Assembly (NCBI RefSeq): GCF_009932725.1
Contig: NZ_BLJU01000002.1
Location: 248,001 to 312,000, forward strand
Length of the DNA: 64,000 bases
Direction of reading: 5' to 3'
Origin: Pseudomonas yangonensis
GTDB taxonomy: Bacteria > Pseudomonadota > Gammaproteobacteria > Pseudomonadales > Pseudomonadaceae
Shown: piece by piece, positions 46,370 to 60,170 of the stretch
Layout: every line of letters begins with the position of its first letter
Position numbering within the stretch: position 1 is the first letter of the stretch
The notes under the pieces: generated by a model
Database searches by the model: none
What the model was told of the DNA's origin: nothing
What the model saw: the letters and a program-made list of their open reading frames with translations, nothing else
Made by a program: the position numbers and the translations under genes

Positions 46370-46683
46370 GGGGCAAGCCCCCGGACAAAGCGGGCGCAGC
46401 CGTCAGGATCGGACACTGGCCATTTCACTGTGACTGACTGCTCGCCAAGCGATAGCTCAATAATCACCGATGCTGCAGTCGGCCGTTTGGGCGTAGCCCT
46501 CAATGGAACGAACGCCGACAACACCGCGGGTAGCTGATCTCGGTAAAGCGGTAGCCATTTTCGAATGACGTTGGCGTTGATGCCATGGCGGATGGCAACG
46601 CTGGAGACGGTCGCACCCGGTTGTAGGCATTCCTGAACGACCTGGACCTTGAACGGTTTGGGGTAAGAGCTTCGTTGGCGCAT
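46366..46683 (-). CDS. IS66 TnpA (OrfA)
   Basis: A 105-residue protein, MRQRSSYPKPFKVQVVQECL, with a helix-turn-helix region (ATVSSVAIRHGINANVIRKW) typical of the first gene of IS66-family elements, which probably binds the IS ends. Apparently intact, but the element is disabled because tnpB and tnpC are broken. Confidence 0.82.
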   Translation of the reverse strand: MRQRSSYPKPFKVQVVQECLQPGATVSSVAIRHGINANVIRKWLPLYRDQLPAVLSAFVPLRATPKRPTAASVIIELSLGEQSVTVKWPVSDPDGCARFVRGLAP

Positions 46684-46783
46684 GGAAATCCTAACGTTAA
46701 GGACGATCGCGTCCGCTTAAAAATACGCGGACACCATCGCCCTTAATGCTGGAGTTCGGAAGGTGACTTGGCTGGACGCTTAC

Positions 46784-47312
46784 CTTGCAACTAACGAGAA
46801 TCGGGTTGGGCTCATCTCTGTGGTCCATCTCACGGGGCCTGGCCCGTAAGCAGGACGAGTATTACGCGCGCCTCAGTGCAGCTGATCAAGGCCGCCGGGC
46901 CTACTTGGATGGGCATGGGCAGTTGACCCAGGCCGGGTTGGTTGAGTTTGTACGTTTCATGCTTTCGGTATGTAAGGATCAGATTCAGTACACGCGTGAG
47001 GCTATGGCAATGCCAGTCCTGCGCGAACGGCTGGCACGAATTATCCAATTCGAACCTCGCTTCATCCATGCAGGCATCAAGCCTGAGGGGGCACGTGCGC
47101 TATGCCTGCTGATTATTCAGGGTGAGGTATCGCGCGCCGACTTCAAGGCGTACTTCAACCTGCACGATAAGACGGCGGCCAATCAACTCAGGGAACTGCT
47201 ACTGCTTGGGGTGGTAGAAGCACCGTCACCCAAATCTCGCGACCTTTATCCTGGCTTCCCAGTCTGGTTCGCTCAACTGCTCTTCCCGGATTTACACAGG
47301 CGATTCCAGTAG
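46784..47312 (+). pseudogene. Fic family protein, C-terminal fragment
   Basis: The frame (LQLTRIGLGSSLWSISRGLA, then ARKQDEYYARLSAADQGRRA) continues through a helical region to FPDLHRRFQ and stop. This is the C-terminal part of Fic/DOC-type proteins after the catalytic domain, with a winged-helix end (DKTAANQLRELLLLGVVEAP). The Fic catalytic motif and everything upstream are missing, cut exactly at the IS66 end (46783). No AMPylation activity is expected. Confidence 0.65.
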
Positions 47313-47569
47313 CAGTTATAGGCGGCTACCGGCCAAAAGCGGCCCGTCTCTGCAGCTATGAGCTGGCGAAAAGAGAACGATCTCACAGCCGTTGGGAGAG
47401 CATCTTGAGGCTTGAAAGTCTCTAGGAAAGCCAGGGTAATTGAGTTTGGCGCTGCCATACCAACGGTACGTCTATTGGCCGCTATTTGATCGAGCCAGGC
47501 GCAGCCAAGGTTGTAACCTTGAGGATGAGACATAGCACGTCGCCCTGGTAGTTGCGTCGTGGCTGGGGA

Positions 47570-47779
47570 TCAGACTGTGAGAGTAATGTCATTGATGGTG
47601 GCTAGGCGAAGGCTCACCAATTCCAGAAGTTCGGCCTCGAATTCCACACGTTTAGCGCAGCGCCCGTTGATCCTCCACACAAAGCGCGCCGGTCGCGTAG
47701 GGCGTTCGATATTGGGGTTGTCGATCAGCGATAAGTCGAGACAGGGTTTTGCAGGATCAGCTTCACGGCTTTCATGCGA
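47570..47779 (-). pseudogene. Unassigned gene remnant
   Basis: A minus-strand open frame (70 codons plus stop) reading ADPAKPCLDLSLIDNPNIER, then FVWRINGRCAKRVEFEAELL and ending LATINDITLTV. The composition is protein-like, yet there is no start codon in good context and a stop lies directly upstream. I do not recognise the family; a decayed transposase or regulator 3' end is possible. Confidence 0.25.
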
Positions 47780-47932
47780 TCAACGTAGCAGATTCCGGTT
47801 GCCCGGAACTCCCCAAGCAACCGATCGCTCGTCCCTCCACGAAATTTCCAACCCCATTGCTGAGAATATAGGTTCGTAGAAACGCGCTGAACGGTTCAGA
47901 TCGGTCGTTCCGACCATTGTATATGCAATCAT
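47780..47932 (-). pseudogene. VOC (glyoxalase/bleomycin-resistance) family protein, N-terminal fragment
   Basis: It starts MIAYTMVGTTDLNRSARFYE after a GGGAGGGAAGG ribosome-binding site and reads PIFSAMGLEISWRDERSVAW, the first beta-alpha-beta module of a VOC-family enzyme. Family sequence ends at about GVPG and a stop follows within seven residues. Roughly 50 of an expected 120-130 residues remain. Confidence 0.6.
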
Positions 47933-48511
47933 CCTTCCCTCCCAATCTCGCTGAAAAAAGGAGTAATAACCGAAGTGTAAAAAGCGCTGGTCATATGACA
48001 TTTAGCCGAAGGCGTTCTCTTCAAGGCATCGAAGCAGATACCGCGCATGATCAGTCTACTGAGGAAACATCATTCAAGACTAGCGCGGCGTTGCTAGAAG
48101 AATAAGCGGCTTGCGCTAGCATTAAGCTGGGCGCGACAACAGACATCTAGTTGGGCGGCACCTGAAGGTTTCGACCAGCCACATAACGGCCTGGGTCAAT
48201 CGACGGGCAAGAGTAGAATGTCTCCTATAGTCCGCTAGTGTGCGCTCTCTTGCTTGGATGGCATTACGTTCTGGCCCAACGTTACTGTAGCGAATCCGCA
48301 GCAGTATCAATCAAAGCCTCCTGTATCCCGCGTGAAGAAAGACGCTACGTTGCGCCCGTTCTTCCACGGCTTCGCTTGCCGCCCCGCTACGGCAGATTCG
48401 AAGCATTCATCGAAATGTCATCATTTAGAAGCAGTGCGTTAACAAGGAATTTCTACCCTTTGCATCGCGAACCGCAATTGTGCGGCCAGCAATATTGCGA
48501 AAGGTGATCAA

Positions 48512-50199
<1,688 letters not shown>

Positions 50200-50207
50200 G
50201 CACCGAT

Positions 50208-52902
<2,695 letters not shown>

Positions 52903-52955
52903 CGACCACCGTTCAGGCTAGCCATTCTTGTCCTCCCACACGTGGAGGACTTGCT

Positions 52956-53576
52956 ATGAACATCATCGCTACCTGCAGCCGCCAGCCCTGGAACAAAGGA
53001 AAACTGGTCGGACAGAAAACCCCACTCCGACTGAGAGATATCTGGGCCATCCGAGTAAGGCTTCAAATTGCAGAAAGAACTCGGGATCTGGCTCTCTTCG
53101 ACCTGGCCATCGACAGCAAGCTTCGAGCCTGCGACTTAACCAAGCTCCGTGTGCGGGACGTTGCCCATGGTGAGCAGGTGTCATCACGAGCAATAGTGAT
53201 GCAGCAGAAAACACAGCGGCCAGTGCAGTTCGAGATCACTGAGCAAACTCGGGCGGCGCTCGCGGCTTGGATACATCAAGTACAGCTCCGCGGCGAGGAC
53301 TACCTGTTCCCGAGTCGACTGCATAACTCAGACCATCTATCCACTCGTCAGTACGCCCGTATCGTCAAAGGCTGGGTGAAAGCCATTGGCCTTGACCCAG
53401 CCATGTATGGCACTCACACAATGAGACGCACGAAGGCATCACTGATCTATCGCAGGACGAAGAACCTGCGGGCCGTTCAACTGCTGCTCGGCCATACGAA
53501 GCTGGAGAGCACCGTTCGATATCTGGGAATTGAGGTCGATGACGCCTTGGAAATGGCGGAACAGACCGAAGTGTGA
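52956..53576 (+). CDS. Small tyrosine recombinase / integrase
   Basis: A 206-residue protein consisting almost only of the catalytic domain of a tyrosine recombinase: the first arginine in SKLRACDLTKLRVRDV, HTMRRTKASLIY (H-x-x-R box) and LLGHTKLESTVRYLGIE with the GH box and the nucleophilic tyrosine. No N-terminal core-binding domain is present apart from about 35 residues. Such lone short integrases recur near the ends of pseudomonad islands. It may help mobility or be a relic. A GAGGAC site precedes the ATG. Confidence 0.8.
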   Translation: MNIIATCSRQPWNKGKLVGQKTPLRLRDIWAIRVRLQIAERTRDLALFDLAIDSKLRACDLTKLRVRDVAHGEQVSSRAIVMQQKTQRPVQFEITEQTRAALAAWIHQVQLRGEDYLFPSRLHNSDHLSTRQYARIVKGWVKAIGLDPAMYGTHTMRRTKASLIYRRTKNLRAVQLLLGHTKLESTVRYLGIEVDDALEMAEQTEV

Positions 53577-53582
53577 CCATGT

Positions 53583-53613
53583 TTAGCGACGGCCAAAGTC
53601 AGGCCGTCGCTAA
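53583..53613. terminator. Strong hairpin after the small integrase gene
   Basis: A perfect 12-bp stem, TTAGCGACGGCC/GGCCGTCGCTAA with a 7-base loop, 6 bases after the stop codon. There is no T run behind it on either strand, so it may stabilise mRNA rather than terminate. Confidence 0.55.
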
Positions 53614-53833
53614 CCGGCCATGAGCAGCCACTCGGGGACGAAGAGCAAATCAGGGGCGATTCAGTTTGGCCCGCTTATGCATGAACTGGTTATCGAGACG
53701 TAACTCAGTGTATGTGCTTTATAGGCATCTATGTCCATGGGTGGAAAAAGATATGGACAGAGTGGGAAAAGCTAAGCCATTGATAAGGAAACAAAAATAC
53801 TGTCCATTTTTCGCTCGACTTTGGGGTGCCTAT
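53614..53833. other. AT-rich right end of the island with repeated motifs
   Basis: No gene. It contains TGTCCAT at 53732-53738 and 53801-53807, ATATGGACA at 53751-53759, an A/T-rich stretch at 53760-53815, and the right terminal repeat ACTTTGGGGTGC at 53818-53829. This is the short AT-rich end expected for GInt elements. The repeated motif, also present at the left end, probably binds the Gin proteins. Confidence 0.65.
53818..53829 (-). repeat. Right terminal inverted repeat of the island
   Basis: ACTTTGGGGTGC, complement GCACCCCAAAGT, matching the left end in 11 of 12 positions. Confidence 0.75.
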
Positions 53834-53875
53834 GGCTACAAGATCGAATTGCTCTCGCCGTCGCGCCGCGACTGA
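53834..53875 (+). pseudogene. gloA: Glyoxalase I gene, 3' remnant
   Basis: Codons for GYKIELLSPSRRD and the stop, in the right phase to continue the sequence broken at 28026 (AFVEDPD). It contains the glutamate equivalent to E122 of E. coli GlxI, the fourth metal ligand. This places the host gene on both sides of the island. Confidence 0.9.
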
Positions 53876-53890
53876 TCGACAGATACGAAA

Positions 53891-53915
53891 AGCCCCGCAA
53901 TTCGCGGGGCTCTTT
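53891..53915 (+). terminator. Original gloA terminator
   Basis: An 8-bp stem, AGCCCCGC/GCGGGGCT, followed by CTTTCTG, 15 bases after the gloA stop. It may also serve the convergent small gene. Confidence 0.8.
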
Positions 53916-53931
53916 CTGTGCGGCTCGACGC

Positions 53932-54111
53932 TCAGATATCGAAATCGTATTCGGCCAGCTGCTTGTGCAGGCGACGCTCTTCGAGGAAGTTGTCGATGAT
54001 GCGGCGCTTGGTCAGGTTGGTCTTGGCGACTTCCACCGCAGGCTCGGCATCGTCCGATTCATCCGCGACAAAGTCTTCGTCCAGTTCGAGATCTTCTTTG
54101 TCAGTGCTCAT
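53932..54111 (-). CDS. PA3496-type small acidic protein
   Basis: A 59-residue protein, MSTDKEDLELDEDFVADESD, with an acidic N-terminal half and a basic helix TKRRIIDNFLEERRLHKQLA. It matches the small family named after P. aeruginosa PA3496 (called a putative envelope integrity protein), which lies next to nth there as well. The role is not established. Confidence 0.8.
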   Translation of the reverse strand: MSTDKEDLELDEDFVADESDDAEPAVEVAKTNLTKRRIIDNFLEERRLHKQLAEYDFDI

Positions 54112-54222
54112 TCATTCCACTCCAGGCCAGTTACCGGGGCCGTTTGCGCACCTTATAGCGGCAAAAATTGAGCGGGTAAAAAAGATTTTTTCAATCAGAA
54201 GATCGCCGGATTCTATGGTCGA

Positions 54223-54861
54223 TCAATCGTCGGAGGTTTTTGCCTTGTACTCGCACAGATCCTCGATGCGGCAGGCGCCACAGCGCGGTTTGCGTGCGGT
54301 GCAGACGTAGCGTCCGTGCAGGATCAGCCAGTGGTGGGCGTCGAGCAAATAATCCTGGGGCACGAACTTGAGCAGCTTTTTTTCCACCTCGATCACGTTC
54401 TTGCCCGGCGCGATGCCGGTGCGGTTGCTGACGCGGAAGATGTGCGTGTCCACGGCCATGGCCAGCTGACGGAAAGCGGTGTTGAGCACCACGTTGGCGG
54501 TCTTGCGGCCGACGCCGGGCAGGGCTTCGAGGTCCTCGCGGTTGTCCGGCACCTGGCTGCCGTGTTTCTCGATAAGGATGCGGCAGGCCTCGATGACGTT
54601 CTTCGCCTTGCTGTTGTACAGGCCGATGGTCTTGATGTACTCGGAGAGTCCGTCGACGCCCAGGGCGTAGATGGCCTCCGGCGTATTGGCCACCGGAAAC
54701 AGCTTGGCCGTGGCCTTGTTGACGCTGACATCAGTGGCCTGGGCCGATAGCGTCACGGCTACCAGCAGCTCGAACGGCGTGCTGTAGGCCAGCTCGGTCT
54801 TCGGCTCGGGGTTGTCCTCGTGCAGGCGACGGAAGATTTCCAGGCGTTTGGCGGCGTTCAT
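54223..54861 (-). CDS. nth: Endonuclease III
   Basis: A 212-residue DNA glycosylase/AP lyase. The helix-hairpin-helix [17 protein letters not shown] contains the catalytic lysine, [11 protein letters not shown] the catalytic aspartate, and the C-terminal [17 protein letters not shown] provides the four cysteines of the [4Fe-4S] cluster. It removes oxidised pyrimidines. It is the last gene of the rnf operon, its start overlapping the rnfE stop (ATGA). Confidence 0.95.
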   Translation of the reverse strand: MNAAKRLEIFRRLHEDNPEPKTELAYSTPFELLVAVTLSAQATDVSVNKATAKLFPVANTPEAIYALGVDGLSEYIKTIGLYNSKAKNVIEACRILIEKHGSQVPDNREDLEALPGVGRKTANVVLNTAFRQLAMAVDTHIFRVSNRTGIAPGKNVIEVEKKLLKFVPQDYLLDAHHWLILHGRYVCTARKPRCGACRIEDLCEYKAKTSDD

Positions 54862-55565
54862 TCGATGACTCCGGTCACTCGAACCCGACGGCTTTGTGCA
54901 GGCGCTTCAGGCGCGGCGGCCTTGGCCCGTTCCGCGGCGATCTGGTCGATGCGGTTCTTGCCGGCGATCAGCAGGCCGAGGACGATAAAGGCGCCCGGCG
55001 GCAGGATGGCCAGCAGAAAGCCCTTGTAATCCTGTACCAGGGTGAGCTTCCACTCTGCGGCAATCGGCCCGAACAACAGGTGCATGTTGGCGAACAGGGC
55101 GCCGGTGCCGAGCAGCTCGCGGATGGCGCCGATCATGACCAGCACCAGGCCGAAGCCCAGGCCCATCATCAGGCCGTCATAGGCGGCGCGGGCCGGGTCG
55201 TGCTTGGCGGCGAAGCCGTCGGCGCGGCCGAGGATCACGCAGTTGGTGGTGATCAGCGGGATGAAGATGCCGAGGATCTGGTACAGCTCGTAGGTGAAGG
55301 CCTGCATCAGCAGCTCGATGCAGGTGGTCAGCGCGGCGATGATCATGACGAAGGCCGGCAGGCGCACGGCGGTGTTGACCACGCCGCGCACCAGCGACAC
55401 CGCGGTGTTGGAGCACACCAGCACCACCGCGCTGGCCAGGGCCAGGCCGAGGGCGTTGACCGTGGAGTTGCTCACCCCCAGCAGCGGGCACAGGCCGAGC
55501 AGCTGCACCAGCGCCGGGTTGTTCTTCCACAGGCCGTTGAAGCTGATTTCGCGGTAGCTGGTCAT
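54858..55565 (-). CDS. rnfE: Rnf electron-transport complex subunit RnfE
   Basis: A 235-residue membrane protein with six predicted helices, [20 protein letters not shown] near the start and [20 protein letters not shown] in the middle, homologous to RnfA and NqrD/E. RnfA and RnfE form the antiparallel channel pair carrying a shared iron-sulfur centre. Its end overlaps nth and its start overlaps rnfG. Confidence 0.93.
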   Translation of the reverse strand: MTSYREISFNGLWKNNPALVQLLGLCPLLGVSNSTVNALGLALASAVVLVCSNTAVSLVRGVVNTAVRLPAFVMIIAALTTCIELLMQAFTYELYQILGIFIPLITTNCVILGRADGFAAKHDPARAAYDGLMMGLGFGLVLVMIGAIRELLGTGALFANMHLLFGPIAAEWKLTLVQDYKGFLLAILPPGAFIVLGLLIAGKNRIDQIAAERAKAAAPEAPAQSRRVRVTGVIE

Positions 55566-56203
55566 TGTTCGTTCTCCGCCAGGCCCAGCAACTGGGCGCG
55601 GTGCTTGTCGAAGTAGCGCAGGGCGCCGTGCACGGCCTTGACCACGGCGCGCGGGGTGATGGTGGCGCCGGCGAACTGGTCGAAGTCGCCGCGATCCTTC
55701 TTCACTGCCCAGCCGTCTTCGTTGGGATCGCTCAGGGACTTGCCCTCGAAGCTGCGTATCCAGTCGCTCTTGGCCAGTTCGATCTTGTCGCCCAGCCCCG
55801 GAGTTTCTCGGTGGCCGAGCACACGCACGCCGGCCAGGCGGCCATCGGCGAAGATGCCCACCAGCAGGTGGATGGCGCCGCTGTAACCGTCCGGTGCGGT
55901 CACCGGCAGAATCAGCGCGCTGGGCTGGCCGCCCTTCAATGCCAGGTAGGCCGACTGCGGGCTGCGGTGGCCCAGCTCGGGGGCGTTAAGCTCGATGCGG
56001 TTGTCCAGCAGGTGGTTGTCATAGCTGCCTGCCGGCAGGATCTCGGCCAGGGCGCGTACCTGCGCTTCGCGCTCGGCGGCAGCGATGCGCGTGGCGGTGC
56101 CCTGTTGTAGCAGAGCCACGCTGCCGACGGTGCCAATGGCGAACAGGCCAAGCACCAGGGCGTTCTTCAGCATCGAGCGGCTGATTTCCGGCAGCATGCT
56201 CAT
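55562..56203 (-). CDS. rnfG: Rnf complex FMN-binding subunit RnfG
   Basis: A 213-residue protein with one N-terminal membrane helix (about 13-30) and a periplasmic flavin domain. The motif [12 protein letters not shown] carries the threonine to which FMN is linked covalently by ApbE. Start and stop overlap rnfD and rnfE. Confidence 0.92.
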   Translation of the reverse strand: MSMLPEISRSMLKNALVLGLFAIGTVGSVALLQQGTATRIAAAEREAQVRALAEILPAGSYDNHLLDNRIELNAPELGHRSPQSAYLALKGGQPSALILPVTAPDGYSGAIHLLVGIFADGRLAGVRVLGHRETPGLGDKIELAKSDWIRSFEGKSLSDPNEDGWAVKKDRGDFDQFAGATITPRAVVKAVHGALRYFDKHRAQLLGLAENEQ

Positions 56204-57231
56204 TCTCCCAACTTGAAGCCGCTGTTGGGCTTGCGATGGCCGTAGCTACGCGGCCGGGTGTAGTAGTCGATGGTTGGGGCTGCGAGGTTCATCAGCAGCA
56301 CGGCGAAGGCCACCGCGTCCGGGTAACCGCCCCAGGCGCGGATGACGTAGACCAGCACGCCGACGCCGATGCCGAACACCAGACGCCCACGATTGCTGGT
56401 GGCGCCGGAAACCGGGTCGGTGACGATGAAGAAGGCGCCGAGCATGGTCGCCCCGGTGAGCAGGTGAAACAGCGGCGAGCCGTTGGAGTCCGAGCCGCTA
56501 CCATTCCAGAACAGCAGGCTCATGACGAACAGCGCGGCGAGCATGCCCACCGGCGCGTGCCAGGTGATCAGCCGCTTGTGCAGCAGGTACAGGCCGCCGG
56601 CGAGGAACGCCAGATTCACCGCCTCGCTACCGGCGCCGCCGAAATGGCCGAAGGCCGGGTTACCGGCGTACAGCTCGTCGATGGTCAGGCTCTTGTTCAC
56701 CTTCAGCGCGTCCAGCGCGGTGGCCTGGGCCCAGCCATCGGGCAGGCTGGCGATGCCGAGGATGTGCTTGATGCCGTCCAGCGCGGCGACGCCGTGCGGC
56801 GCAGGCCAACTGGTCATTTCCACCGGGAAGGAGATCAGCACCACCACATAGCCGACCATAGCCGGGTTGAACGGGTTCTGCCCAAGCCCGCCATAGAGCT
56901 GCTTGCCGAAGCCGATGGCGAAGCCGCAGGCGATCAGGGTCAGCCACCAGGGCGAGTAGGGCGGCAGGGCCAGGGCCAACAGCACGGCAGTGACCAGGGC
57001 GCTGTAGTCCTTGAGGAAGAAGATCACCGGGCGCTTGCGTGCGGCCAGCAGCGCGGCCTCGAAGCCCAGCGCGCAGAGGCTGGCCCAGAGCAGGTTGAAC
57101 AGGGTGCCGGCGCCGAACAGCCAGGTCAGGGCGAGAATGCCCGGCACGGTGGCCAGCAGCACCTGCAGCATGACCTGCTGGGTGCGGTTGCTGCCCTTGG
57201 CGTGGGGCGATGTGATGCGGGGCAGGGCCAT
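56200..57231 (-). CDS. rnfD: Rnf complex FMN-binding membrane subunit RnfD
   Basis: A 343-residue protein with about nine helices. [13 protein letters not shown] is the covalent FMN attachment motif. I start it at [18 protein letters not shown] (57229-57231), which is preceded by CAGGAGCGCC. An earlier in-frame ATG at 57274-57276 lacks a site and extends into REP-like DNA. Confidence 0.9.
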   Translation of the reverse strand: MALPRITSPHAKGSNRTQQVMLQVLLATVPGILALTWLFGAGTLFNLLWASLCALGFEAALLAARKRPVIFFLKDYSALVTAVLLALALPPYSPWWLTLIACGFAIGFGKQLYGGLGQNPFNPAMVGYVVVLISFPVEMTSWPAPHGVAALDGIKHILGIASLPDGWAQATALDALKVNKSLTIDELYAGNPAFGHFGGAGSEAVNLAFLAGGLYLLHKRLITWHAPVGMLAALFVMSLLFWNGSGSDSNGSPLFHLLTGATMLGAFFIVTDPVSGATSNRGRLVFGIGVGVLVYVIRAWGGYPDAVAFAVLLMNLAAPTIDYYTRPRSYGHRKPNSGFKLGE

Positions 57232-57278
57232 CGGCGCTCCTGTTACTGCGTTCGTATTGAGCGCAGTGGTGTTCATTT

Positions 57279-57486
57279 CCCGGATTGCATCCGGGCTACG
57301 GTGTCTGTGCCGCCCGGGTGCTCCGACGCGACGGGGTATCGTTTGTAGCCCGGATGCAATCCGGGGCGCTGTACCGGCGTGCCGGCGTTTTCGTTCCCCC
57401 TCTCCCGTTTACGGGAGAGGGCCGGGGAGAGGGTGCGGCGTACTGGCCCTCTCCCCAACCCCTCTCCCACAAGTGGGAGAGGGGCT
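57279..57486. repeat. Cluster of inverted repeats between rnfC and rnfD
   Basis: A perfect 21-bp inverted pair lies at 57279-57299 and 57345-57365 (core GTAGCCCGGATGCAAT). It is followed by two stable hairpins, CCCTCTCCCG/CGGGAGAGGG (57398-57422) and CCCCTCTCCCA/TGGGAGAGGGG (57459-57484). These are REP/BIME-type elements of pseudomonads placed inside the rnf operon, so they can influence expression of rnfDGE-nth. Confidence 0.8.
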
Positions 57487-57530
57487 TTAATCGTTGTGCT
57501 GCCTGCCCTGGAGGTAATCCGGGGCGATCG

Positions 57531-60170
57531 CTACGGCTGGTATTCGGCCAGCTTGCGTTCGGCTTCGGCCAGGCGCGTGCGCGCCTGTTCCAGCGCCTCG
57601 CCGGCGGCACTCTCGTCACGCTCCAGCTTGCGCAGGTCGGCGCGGGCGAAGGCCACCTCGGTCTTCAGCGCCTTGAATTTTTCGTCCACGCCGGGGCGTT
57701 CGGTGCGTACCAGCTCCGGCGCCGGCTTGCCCGAGGCCGCCTCGGCCGCATGCAGGGCTTGTTCGGCGGCGGCCAGCGCAGCGCGCAGCGGCTGCAGCGC
57801 GGCTTCGTCGCTGCCTGCCTTATCCGCCTTCTTCAGCTCGGCGCGTTTCATCGCCAGCTCGACCTTGGCCTTTTTCAAGGCGTCGTCACCGGCGGTTTTG
57901 GCCGCGGGGGCGGGCGTCTGCTTCTCCAGGTCGGCCAGGGCCTTTTCGGCGGCTTCCAGCTGCTGACGCAGACGAGCAAGTTCGGCCTGCTGCTCGTCGT
58001 CCGGGGTCTCGATCTTCTCCAGCTTTCGCAGCTGGGCCTTGAGCATGGCCGCTTCGATCTTGGCCTTCTTCAACGCTTCGTCGCCGGCCGGTGTGGCGGC
58101 GGGGGCGGGCGCCTGGCTTTCCAGATCGGCCAGAACCTTCTCGGCGGCTTCCAGCTGCTGGCGCAGGCGAGCGAGTTCGGCCTGCTGGTCGTCGTCCGGG
58201 GTCTCGATCTTTTCCAGCTTGCGCAGCTGGGCCTTGAGCATGGCGGCGTCGATCTTGGCTTTCTTCAGCGCCTCGTCGCCGGCCGGTTTGGCAGCGGGGG
58301 CAGGCGCCTGCTTTTCCAGATCGGCCAGGGCCTTCTCGGCTGCTTCCAGCTGTTGGCGCAGGCGAGCGAGTTCGGCCTGCTGGTCGTCGTCCGGGTTTTC
58401 GAGCTTTTCCAGCTTGCGCAGCTGGGCCTTGAGCATGGCCGCGTCGATCTTGGCCTTCTTCAGCGCTTCGTCGCCGGCTGGCTTGGGCGCTGGGGCTGGT
58501 GCAGCTGCCTGTGCGTCGGCCAAGGCCTTTTGTGCGGCTTCGGCAGCGGCGCGCAGCTCGCTGACCTGCGCCTGCAGTTCGGGCGTGTCGTGGGCGGCCA
58601 GCTGTTTTTCCGCCTTCTTCAGCGCAACCTGGGCCATGCTGGCTTCGATCTTGAGTTTCTTCAGCGCCTCATCGGCCGGCGCGGCTGCCGCAGTAGGGGG
58701 CGCTTCGGCCTGTGCCGCTTTGGCGCGGGCGGCTTTTTCGGCGCGGGCCTTGCGCTCGGCTTCCTTCTGTTCCTCGGCGCGGCGCAGGCGTTCCTGGCGC
58801 TGTTCGAAGCGCTGCTTGGAGTGCTCGGCCTTGAGCTGCTTCTGCTCCAGCTCGCGGATCTCCGCCTTGGCCGCGCGGTAGTACTGCACCAGCGGAATGC
58901 TCGATGGGCAGACGTAGGCGCAGGCGCCGCACTCGATGCAGTCGAACAGGTTGTGCGCCTTGAGCTGTTCGTGTTCCTGGCCCAGGGCGAAGAAGTGCAG
59001 TTGCTGCGGCAGCAGGCTGGCCGGGCAGGCCTCGGCGCATTCGCCGCAGCGGATGCAGGGCATGGCCGGTGGTGGCGGTGGCAGCTCGACGGCGGTGCTG
59101 GCCAGCAGGCAGTTGCTGGTCTTGATCAGTGGCACCTCGAGGCTGGGCAGGGTAAAGCCCATCATCGGTCCGCCCATGATCAGGCGATTGAGTTTGCCGG
59201 TGTCCAGCCCTGCGAATTCCAGCAGCTCGCCCACCGGCGTGCCGAGCAGCGCCTCGACGTTCCCCGGGCGCGCCAGCGCCTCGCCGGTCAGGGTGGTGAT
59301 ACGCGAAATCAGCGGCTTGCCCAGCACCACCGCGTCGTGAATGGCCGTGCAGGTACCGACGTTCTGGCAGAGGATGCCGATATCGGCCGGCAGCCCGCCC
59401 GAGGGCACCTCGACACCGGTGAGAATCTGGATCAGCTGCTTCTCGCTGCCGGAGGGGTACTTGGTGGGGAATACCCGCACCTGGTAGCTGCGCTCGCTGC
59501 AGGCGCCGCGCACCGCGGCGATGGCCTCGGGCTTGTTGTCCTCGATGCCGATCAGCACCTGATCGGGCTGGATCAGCTGTACCAGGATATCGATGCCGGA
59601 AACCAGCTCGCCGGCGCGCTCGCGCATCAGCAGGTCGTCGGCGGTGATATAGGGCTCGCACTCGGTGCCGTTGATGATCAGCGTGTGGATCTTCTGCGTC
59701 GGCCGGGCGGTGAGCTTCACCGCGGTGGGGAAGCCGGCGCCGCCCAGGCCGCTGATACCCGCCTCGCGGATCAGCGCCAGCAGCTCGGCAGGTTCCATAT
59801 GCCGGTAGTCGGCATGCGGCTTCAGTTCGATCCACTCGTCCAGGCCGTCGCTGTCGATGACGATGGCCGGCGCCAGCATGCCGGAGACGTGTGGGTAAGG
59901 CTGCGGGCCGATAAAGCTGACGGTGCCGGAGGTCGGAGCATGCAGCGGCGCGCTGACGAAGCCGTTGGCCTCGGCGATCTTCTCGCCCTTGCGCACCCGT
60001 TGGCCGACCACCACGCAGGGTTCGGCGACGGCACCGATATGCTGGCCGAGCGGCAACACCAGGCGCTTGGGCAGCGGCGCCTGCTGGATCGGCGTGCGGT
60101 TGGACAGCTCCTTGCGCTCGGCAGGGTGGATGCCACCCGGGATATCCCAGATCTTTTCCTGCGCGCTCAT
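57531..60170 (-). CDS. rnfC: Rnf complex NADH-oxidising subunit RnfC with expanded repeat region
   Basis: An 879-residue protein. The N-terminal part is the NADH/FMN fold ([25 protein letters not shown]). Two [4Fe-4S] motifs follow at about 375-430: [12 protein letters not shown] and [12 protein letters not shown]. After residue 440 a charged helical region of about 430 residues holds repeats of 65 residues, each with [20 protein letters not shown] and a [17 protein letters not shown] segment; the DNA period of 195 bases runs through 57871, 58066, 58261 and 58456. The start at [14 protein letters not shown] overlaps the rnfB stop. E. coli RsxC has a similar but different tail. Confidence 0.92.
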   Translation of the reverse strand: MSAQEKIWDIPGGIHPAERKELSNRTPIQQAPLPKRLVLPLGQHIGAVAEPCVVVGQRVRKGEKIAEANGFVSAPLHAPTSGTVSFIGPQPYPHVSGMLAPAIVIDSDGLDEWIELKPHADYRHMEPAELLALIREAGISGLGGAGFPTAVKLTARPTQKIHTLIINGTECEPYITADDLLMRERAGELVSGIDILVQLIQPDQVLIGIEDNKPEAIAAVRGACSERSYQVRVFPTKYPSGSEKQLIQILTGVEVPSGGLPADIGILCQNVGTCTAIHDAVVLGKPLISRITTLTGEALARPGNVEALLGTPVGELLEFAGLDTGKLNRLIMGGPMMGFTLPSLEVPLIKTSNCLLASTAVELPPPPPAMPCIRCGECAEACPASLLPQQLHFFALGQEHEQLKAHNLFDCIECGACAYVCPSSIPLVQYYRAAKAEIRELEQKQLKAEHSKQRFEQRQERLRRAEEQKEAERKARAEKAARAKAAQAEAPPTAAAAPADEALKKLKIEASMAQVALKKAEKQLAAHDTPELQAQVSELRAAAEAAQKALADAQAAAPAPAPKPAGDEALKKAKIDAAMLKAQLRKLEKLENPDDDQQAELARLRQQLEAAEKALADLEKQAPAPAAKPAGDEALKKAKIDAAMLKAQLRKLEKIETPDDDQQAELARLRQQLEAAEKVLADLESQAPAPAATPAGDEALKKAKIEAAMLKAQLRKLEKIETPDDEQQAELARLRQQLEAAEKALADLEKQTPAPAAKTAGDDALKKAKVELAMKRAELKKADKAGSDEAALQPLRAALAAAEQALHAAEAASGKPAPELVRTERPGVDEKFKALKTEVAFARADLRKLERDESAAGEALEQARTRLAEAERKLAEYQP

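Larger units (their letters stand above)
39603..46783 (-). mobile_element. IS66-family element split by a Tn3-family transposon
   Basis: The outer ends are GTAAGCGCTCCA at 39603 and, on the complement, GTAAGCGTCCAG ending at 46783, both in the IS66 style. On the minus strand tnpA and the start of tnpB lie at the right, and the 3' end of tnpC at the left. The Tn3-type transposon sits between them. The middle (most of tnpB and the start of tnpC) is absent. No 8-bp duplication is seen at the IS66 ends (GGATTAAC versus CTTGCAAC). Confidence 0.75.
47313..48511. other. Degenerate stretch between the Fic fragment and ptxA
   Basis: About 1.2 kb without an intact gene. It holds a VOC-family fragment (47780-47932) and an unassigned minus-strand frame (47570-47779). 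From 48000 to 48511 I see nothing recognisable; short frames there have no ribosome-binding site or family resemblance. The ptxA promoter must lie in its right part; one TGTCAT at 48415-48420 recalls half of a Pho box, but a second half is not clear. Confidence 0.5.

Noticed and set aside
48401..48430. Pho box upstream of ptxA
   Set aside because: Only one half-site (TGTCAT) is present; the second, 11 bases on, does not match. Listed only as an open question.
48254..48442. Short plus-strand frame MDGITFWPNVTVANPQQYQS before ptxA
   Set aside because: No ribosome-binding site, no homology that I recognise, and it lies in a degenerate stretch.
57871..58661. 195-bp periodic sequence considered as a CRISPR-like or satellite array
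   Set aside because: The repeats are in frame, encode a repeated helix in RnfC and have no spacer-like unique units of CRISPR size.
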